A DNA stretch of 64,000 bases, taken from positions 30,074 through 94,073 of the forward strand of contig NZ_CALPDD010000010.1 in the NCBI RefSeq assembly GCF_943193205.1, given 5' to 3'. The position numbers and the translations under genes were made by a program. The notes below the pieces were generated by a model that was not told the DNA's origin, did not search any database, and saw only the letters and a list, made by a program, of their open reading frames with translations. This document shows positions 59,813-64,000 of this stretch, in pieces. Origin of the DNA: Alistipes muris (GTDB lineage: Bacteria; Bacteroidota; Bacteroidia; Bacteroidales; Rikenellaceae). The first letter of the stretch is position 1. Each line of letters begins with the position of its first letter.

Positions 59813-60619
59813 CTACAACTCTTTAATCATACGACGGAACAACAACTGCATCTTGACCCCGGCCTTCTTGCCCTGCAACTGCACGTCCTCGTGGTCGCCG
59901 ATCTCGTCGGAGAGCCCGCAATTGGTGATGACGGAGACGCCGAAGACGGGGATGGACATGTGCCGGGCGACGATGACTTCGGGCACGGTGGACATACCGG
60001 CAGCATCGCCGCCGATGGCCTTGAAATAACGATACTCGGCCTGGGTCTCGAACGTAGGACCCGTGCCGCCGACGTAGACGCCGTACTGGAGCTTGATACC
60101 CTCCTGCTCGGCGATGGCGGTGGCGCGGGCGATGAGCCCCTTGTCGTAACAATTGTGCATATCGGGAAAACGCGGCCCGAGCTCGGCGAGGTTAGGCCCG
60201 ATGAGAGGGTTGGGCATGAGGTTGATATGGTCGGTGATGACCATCAAATCGCCGACGCGGAACGAAGTGTTGATACCGCCGGAAGCGTTGGAGACGAACA
60301 ACACGCGGATACCCAACTGCTGCATGACGCGCACGGGAAAAGTGACCTGCTGCATGGAATACCCCTCGTAAAAATGGAACCTGCCCTGCATGGCGACGAC
60401 GCGCCGCCCCTCGAGCAAGCCGAAAATCATCCGCCCCTTGTGTCCCTCGACCGTAGAGACGGGAAAACCGGGAATCTGCTTGTAATCGAGCGAAAACCGA
60501 GCGTCGATCTGCTCGGCGAAATCCCCGAGTCCGGTACCCAGAATAATCCCTGCCTCGGGCTGGAACCCGGAAGTCTGCTCCCGGATCCAAGCGGCTGTCT
60601 GTTTAATTTCCTCGAACAT
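59813..60619 (-). CDS. punA: Purine nucleoside phosphorylase
   Basis: Trimeric-type PNP, which phosphorolyses inosine and guanosine. The 268-residue product has AGIILGTGLGDFAEQI, the phosphate site GRFHFYEGYSMQQVTFPVRVM, SNASGGINTSF, GPTFETQAEYR (substrate Glu) and VSVITNCG (base-binding Asn). Length is normal. Its start overlaps the end of lpxK by 17 bp, so the two are coupled. Confidence 0.95.
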   Translation of the reverse strand: MFEEIKQTAAWIREQTSGFQPEAGIILGTGLGDFAEQIDARFSLDYKQIPGFPVSTVEGHKGRMIFGLLEGRRVVAMQGRFHFYEGYSMQQVTFPVRVMQQLGIRVLFVSNASGGINTSFRVGDLMVITDHINLMPNPLIGPNLAELGPRFPDMHNCYDKGLIARATAIAEQEGIKLQYGVYVGGTGPTFETQAEYRYFKAIGGDAAGMSTVPEVIVARHMSIPVFGVSVITNCGLSDEIGDHEDVQLQGKKAGVKMQLLFRRMIKEL

Positions 60620-61646
60620 CTTCTTCTAACTTTTGGAGAAAATCCGTTGCCGAATCCTCTATGAATGAAATATTGATGGGCTGGTAATAAAGGGCGCAAC
60701 GCACCTCGGACGGAATCTTGGCCCGGTTGACCAACTTGACGGCGTCTTTCTCGGTGGTGACGATGACGGAGCCGGGATGCTTGGCGAGCAACGACGCGAG
60801 CAACCGGATGTCGCGGACACGATAGACATGGTGGTCGTCGAGCGTGACCTCGGCGACGACCTTATAACGCTCGTGGAGCGTCTTGAGGAACGGCTCGGGG
60901 TTGCCGATACCCGACAAAGCAATAACCTTGCAACCCTGCGCCAAAGGCTCGCGCGAAGCCTCGTCGGCGAAAAGGGGCTGGGGAATGAAACTCTCGAAAC
61001 GGGTATAATAGACCTGCTGGTAAGCGATCTGAATCAAGACCTTACGCAAGATACGCCTGTCGATGGGCGCCATCTTCTCGGGACACTTGGTAACGATGAA
61101 ATAATGGGCCCGGTAAATCTGAGACGGCAAATCGCGCAGAGAACCGACGGGCAACATCCTATCGTGCTGGATAGGCCGCGTAGCGTCGATCATGAGGACG
61201 TTGATTTTAGGCTCGACGTAACGATGCTGGAACCCGTCGTCCATGACGATGAGGTCGACCTCGGGATGCTCGGAACGAATCCGCCGGATGGCCTCGGACC
61301 GCTTCTCGCAGACCACGACGACCGTATCGGGAAACTTGAGCTTGATCTGGAGCGGCTCGTCGCCGACCTCGCGGTAATGCGACGAAAGCGAAACCTCGCG
61401 GTAACCCTTGGTTTTACGCCCGTACCCGCGCGAGAGGAGCGCGATATTATGCTTCTGGGACATGTAGGCGATAATCATCTCGGCCATAGGGGTCTTGCCG
61501 GTACCGCCGACGGTGATGTTGCCGATGCAGATGATGGGGATGTCGAACCGCTCGCTTTTGAGGAAGCCCCAGTCGAAGAGGCGGTGACGGAATGTCACCC
61601 CCATCTTGTAGAAAAAGGCTATCGGAGCAAGCAACGCTTTCGACAT
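60603..61646 (-). CDS. lpxK: Tetraacyldisaccharide 4'-kinase
   Basis: LpxK phosphorylates the 4' position of the lipid A precursor at the inner membrane. The 347-residue product has an N-terminal membrane-associated helix (LLAPIAFFYKMGVTFRHRLFDWG), Walker A NITVGGTGKTPMAE (about 43-56), LLSRGYGRKTKGY, GDEPLQI, MDDGFQHRYVEPKINVLMID and a C-terminal ATTEKDAVKL-type segment (VTTEKDAVKL). The frame extends upstream to 61868 over the promoter; ATG 61646 gives the family N-terminus. It heads an lpxK-punA-ssb operon. Confidence 0.94.
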   Translation of the reverse strand: MSKALLAPIAFFYKMGVTFRHRLFDWGFLKSERFDIPIICIGNITVGGTGKTPMAEMIIAYMSQKHNIALLSRGYGRKTKGYREVSLSSHYREVGDEPLQIKLKFPDTVVVVCEKRSEAIRRIRSEHPEVDLIVMDDGFQHRYVEPKINVLMIDATRPIQHDRMLPVGSLRDLPSQIYRAHYFIVTKCPEKMAPIDRRILRKVLIQIAYQQVYYTRFESFIPQPLFADEASREPLAQGCKVIALSGIGNPEPFLKTLHERYKVVAEVTLDDHHVYRVRDIRLLASLLAKHPGSVIVTTEKDAVKLVNRAKIPSEVRCALYYQPINISFIEDSATDFLQKLEEDVRGN

Positions 61647-61675
61647 GGCAATCAACCGCAAGTATATGGAATTCC

Positions 61676-61705
61676 CAAAGATAACGAAATTTTTCGACCC
61701 TCCAA
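61676..61705 (-). promoter_or_regulatory. Promoter for lpxK-punA-ssb
   Basis: On the minus strand TTG (61703-61705), a 19 bp spacer, TATCTTTG (61676-61683); lpxK ATG at 61646. Confidence 0.7.
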
Positions 61706-61950
61706 AATAAAACACGAAAAACCCCGAACACGAGGGAAAACACGCCCGACCGAGAGACCGCGCCGGACCACGGGGCGGGCATGACGAAAAAAAACGGCAC
61801 AAAGCGTTCCAAACGGGAATTTCGGAGCGGAAAGGAACATATCCGAACCCGGATACAGGAGGAAACAAATCGGGGAAAGGGAGGAACTACACAACGAAAA
61901 AGCCGCCCGCTTTTCGCGGACGGCCTACAAACAGACAAGAACTGCGGGAA
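61706..61950. other. Spacer between lpxK and rpsA
   Basis: About 245 bp with no supportable gene. AAAAAGCCGCCCGCTTTTCGCGGACGGCC (61900-61925) contains GCCGCCCGC/GCGGACGGC, a hairpin followed on the minus strand by TTTTTCG; it is probably the rpsA terminator. Confidence 0.5.
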
Positions 61951-63792
61951 CTACTCCTCGGCAGTCTCCTCTTTCTTGGACTTCTTGGCGGGAGCCTTCT
62001 TGGCCTCGGCGGCCTCCATAGCGCTCTTGAGAGCGGCGAGACCGGCGATGTCACCGAGCGTAGTTTTCTCGACAGAAGCGTTGATCTTCTTGACGGTCGA
62101 CTTGGTAGCGTCGGCAGCGGCACGCTTTTCAGCCTTCTCGGCAGCGGCCTCGGCCTTACGCACATCGTCGTAAGTACGCAAGTGCGACAGAGTGATACGC
62201 TTCGTAGCCTTGGAGAACTCAAGAATCTTGAACTCGATCTTGTCGCCGACCTTCGGCACGGAACCGTCCTCCTTGGTGAGCTGACGCGTGGGGCAGAAAC
62301 CCTCGACGTTCTCGTCGAGCGAAACGACAGCACCCTTGTCGGTCATCTCGGTGATGGTACCCTCGTGTACGGAATCGAGCGGGAACTTGCTTTCGATACC
62401 GGCCCAGGGATTCTCCTCCAACTGCTTGTGGCCCAACGACAGACGACGGTTGTCCTTGTCGATTTCGAGCACAACGACCTCGATGTCGGCACCCACCTGC
62501 GTGAACTCGCCGGGATGCTTGACCTTCTTGGTCCAAGAGAGGTCGGAAATATGGATCAGACCGTCGATGCCCTCCTCGATTTCGACGAAGACGCCGAAAT
62601 TGGTGAAGTTACGCACCTTGGCCGTGGTCTTGGTACCGACGGGATACTTGGTCTCGATTTCAGCCCACGGATCGGCCGAAAGCTGCTTGATACCGAGCGA
62701 CATCTTGCGCTCGTCGCGGTCGAGCGTGAGGATGACGGCCTCGACCTCGTCGCCGACCTTCATGAACTCCTGAGCCGAACGCAGGTGCTGGCTCCACGAC
62801 ATTTCGGAAACGTGGATGAGACCCTCGACACCGGTGGCAATCTCGACGAAAGCACCGTAATCGGCCATGACAACGACCTTACCCTTGACCTTGTCGCCGA
62901 CCTTGAGGTTCTGGTCGAGCGCTTCCCAAGGATGGGGCGTAAGCTGCTTGAGACCCAAGGCGATGCGCTTCTTGGCATCGTCGAAGTCGAGGATGACGAC
63001 CTGAATCTTCTGGTCGAGAGCGACGACCTCTTCGGGATGGCTGACGCGGCCCCACGAAAGGTCGGTGATGTGGATCAGACCGTCGACACCGCCCAAATCG
63101 ACGAAGACGCCGTAGGAAGTGATGTTCTTGACCGTACCCTCGAGAATCTGACCCTTTTCGAGCTTGGACATGATGACCTGCTTCTGGGCCTCGAGCTCGG
63201 CCTCGATGAGCGCCTTATGCGACACGACGACGTTGCGGAACTCCTGGTTGATTTTGACGACCTTGAACTCCATGGTCTTGTCGACGTAGACATCGTAATC
63301 GCGGATGGGCTTGACGTCGATTTGCGAACCGGGCAGGAACGCCTCGATACCGAAGACATCGACGATCATACCGCCCTTGGTGCGGCACTTGATGTAACCT
63401 TTGATGATTTCGTCGTTCTCCAACGCCTCGTTGACGCGGTCCCACGACTTGAGCTGGCGCGCCTTCTTATGCGAAAGGGCCAGCTGACCGTTGCGGTCCT
63501 CGGCGGATTCGACGTAAACCTCGATTTTGTCACCGACCTTGAGGTCGGGATTGTAACGGAACTCGGAGACGGGGATGATAGCCTCGCTCTTGTAACCGAC
63601 GTTGACGATGACCTCGCGCTTGGAAAGGCCCGTCACCGTACCCTCGACGACCTCGCCCACGTTGACGTTGGACAAAGTCTTGTCATAAGCCGCAGCGATT
63701 TCGTCCTTGGACTGGCTGTAAACACCCAAATCGTTCTCGAATGCGTTCCAATCGAAATTCTCGTTGGCGACCACGTTGTTGTTTGCTTCCAT
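61951..63792 (-). CDS. rpsA: 30S ribosomal protein S1
   Basis: 613 residues with six S1 (OB) repeats. The first (GEVVEGTVTGLSKREVIVNVGYKSEAIIPVSEF) and second are divergent. The third to fifth are canonical (GQILEGTVKNITSYGVFVDLGGVDGLIHITDLSW; GDKVKGKVVVMADYGAFVEIATGVEGLIHVSEMSW; GTKTTAKVRNFTNFGVFVEIEEGIDGLIHISDLSW). The sixth is weaker (EGTITEMTDKGAVVSLDENVEGFCP). A Lys/Ala-rich tail (about 545-613) follows. S1 binds mRNA leaders and helps initiation, relevant in a genome without SD sites. Confidence 0.97.
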   Translation of the reverse strand: MEANNNVVANENFDWNAFENDLGVYSQSKDEIAAAYDKTLSNVNVGEVVEGTVTGLSKREVIVNVGYKSEAIIPVSEFRYNPDLKVGDKIEVYVESAEDRNGQLALSHKKARQLKSWDRVNEALENDEIIKGYIKCRTKGGMIVDVFGIEAFLPGSQIDVKPIRDYDVYVDKTMEFKVVKINQEFRNVVVSHKALIEAELEAQKQVIMSKLEKGQILEGTVKNITSYGVFVDLGGVDGLIHITDLSWGRVSHPEEVVALDQKIQVVILDFDDAKKRIALGLKQLTPHPWEALDQNLKVGDKVKGKVVVMADYGAFVEIATGVEGLIHVSEMSWSQHLRSAQEFMKVGDEVEAVILTLDRDERKMSLGIKQLSADPWAEIETKYPVGTKTTAKVRNFTNFGVFVEIEEGIDGLIHISDLSWTKKVKHPGEFTQVGADIEVVVLEIDKDNRRLSLGHKQLEENPWAGIESKFPLDSVHEGTITEMTDKGAVVSLDENVEGFCPTRQLTKEDGSVPKVGDKIEFKILEFSKATKRITLSHLRTYDDVRKAEAAAEKAEKRAAADATKSTVKKINASVEKTTLGDIAGLAALKSAMEAAEAKKAPAKKSKKEETAEE

Positions 63793-63886
63793 AGATGGAA
63801 TGATGTGCGATACAATCGCTCGTTAAAAGGTTGATAATGTTATACATCCGCCGCTACGCGCACAAAGCGCCCGCGCGAAATGCCTG

Positions 63887-63917
63887 CAAAGATACGAAAA
63901 GCCGAGCGCAATGCCAA
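63887..63917 (-). promoter_or_regulatory. Promoter for rpsA, overlapping a GCCGAG-type repeat
   Basis: On the minus strand TTG (63915-63917), a 20 bp spacer, and TATCTTTG (63887-63894). The -33 box is inside the repeat that begins at 63892, so the repeat supplies part of the promoter. The leader would be about 90 bases. Confidence 0.6.
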
Positions 63918-64000
63918 ATTTATTTTGAGCATTGCCGAGGCGAAGTATCTTCGGCAAAGCCAAAATACGAAAAGCCGAGCGCAATGCCAAATTTATTTGA
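63892..64000. repeat. Tandem GCCGAG-type repeats at the window end
   Basis: A 34-bp direct repeat beginning ATACGAAAAGCCGAGCGCAA occurs at 63892-63925 and 63965-63998. Between them lies GAGCATTGCCGAGGCGAAGTATCTTCGGCAAAGCC, complementary to the repeat core (GCAATGCC with GGCATTGC-like pairing). The second copy is cut by the window edge. Confidence 0.75.

Noticed and set aside
1..64000. CRISPR array or cas genes
   Set aside because: No regularly spaced short direct repeats and no Cas-like proteins. The tandem repeats at 63892-63998 are two copies of an extragenic element.

Overview
The window is a stretch of a high-GC Bacteroidota chromosome, most likely Alistipes or a close Rikenellaceae relative. 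Several things support this. Upstream sequences repeatedly show the Bacteroidota promoter form TTG-N19-21-TAnnTTTG. Start codons lack Shine-Dalgarno sites. The gene families are characteristic: SusC/SusD, NigD, GSCFA, DUF2851, CCDC81-type HU plus SPOR, DUF4458 and BACON lipoproteins. Coding sequence is very GC-rich at third positions. Genus assignment is inference; no 16S gene is present.

Layout. 1-13.7 kb is mostly housekeeping: the end of uvrB, ispE, a GSCFA protein, a PafA-like phosphatase homologue that seems to lack most metal ligands, a sufE/DUF59/DUF2851 trio, rpiB, typA, aroB, a short malic enzyme, ruvB and a NigD-like lipoprotein. 13.8-18.5 kb is one minus-strand operon: S24-like regulator, riboflavin synthase, histidine kinase, lgt, HU-SPOR protein, GtrA. 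It is divergent from a tRNA-Arg(CCG). 19-25.9 kb holds wza-wzz and the Kdo genes kdsB-kdsA-kdsD. 26-37.8 kb carries lon divergent from valS, then rnhA, an MsbA-like exporter, ileS and a DksA-like gene. 38-41.6 kb has a BamA-like outer-membrane protein, a multi-HhH ComEA-like protein and rpsU.

41.7-57.4 kb is the main accessory region, a plus-strand operon: SusC, SusD, two SusCD-associated lipoprotein families (DUF4984-like, DUF5003-like), a DUF4458 leucine-rich-repeat lipoprotein, a BACON leucine-rich-repeat lipoprotein, a lipoprotein subtilase, a DUF1573 protein and a lipocalin-like lipoprotein. It contains no glycoside hydrolase. With a surface-type protease it reads as a protein/peptide capture, cleavage and import locus. 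57.4-59.2 kb is a small lower-GC patch (VOC gene remnant, DUF1349 protein, LuxR-type regulator). The window closes with ssb, punA, lpxK and rpsA.

The least explained material is intergenic. Two roughly 0.5 kb elements (82-654 and 22887-23391) share imperfect terminal inverted repeats, AAAACGTTTT-centred palindromes, an AT-rich hairpin, and a promoterless C-terminal piece of a Fibrobacter-succinogenes-major-paralogous-type domain. That piece has a rigid scaffold and hypervariable positions, as in diversity-generating-retroelement targets. A second family (core GCCGAGnGCAnnGCC) appears at 468, 41288 and 63892 and lies nested inside the first element copy. AT-rich inverted repeats flank several genes.
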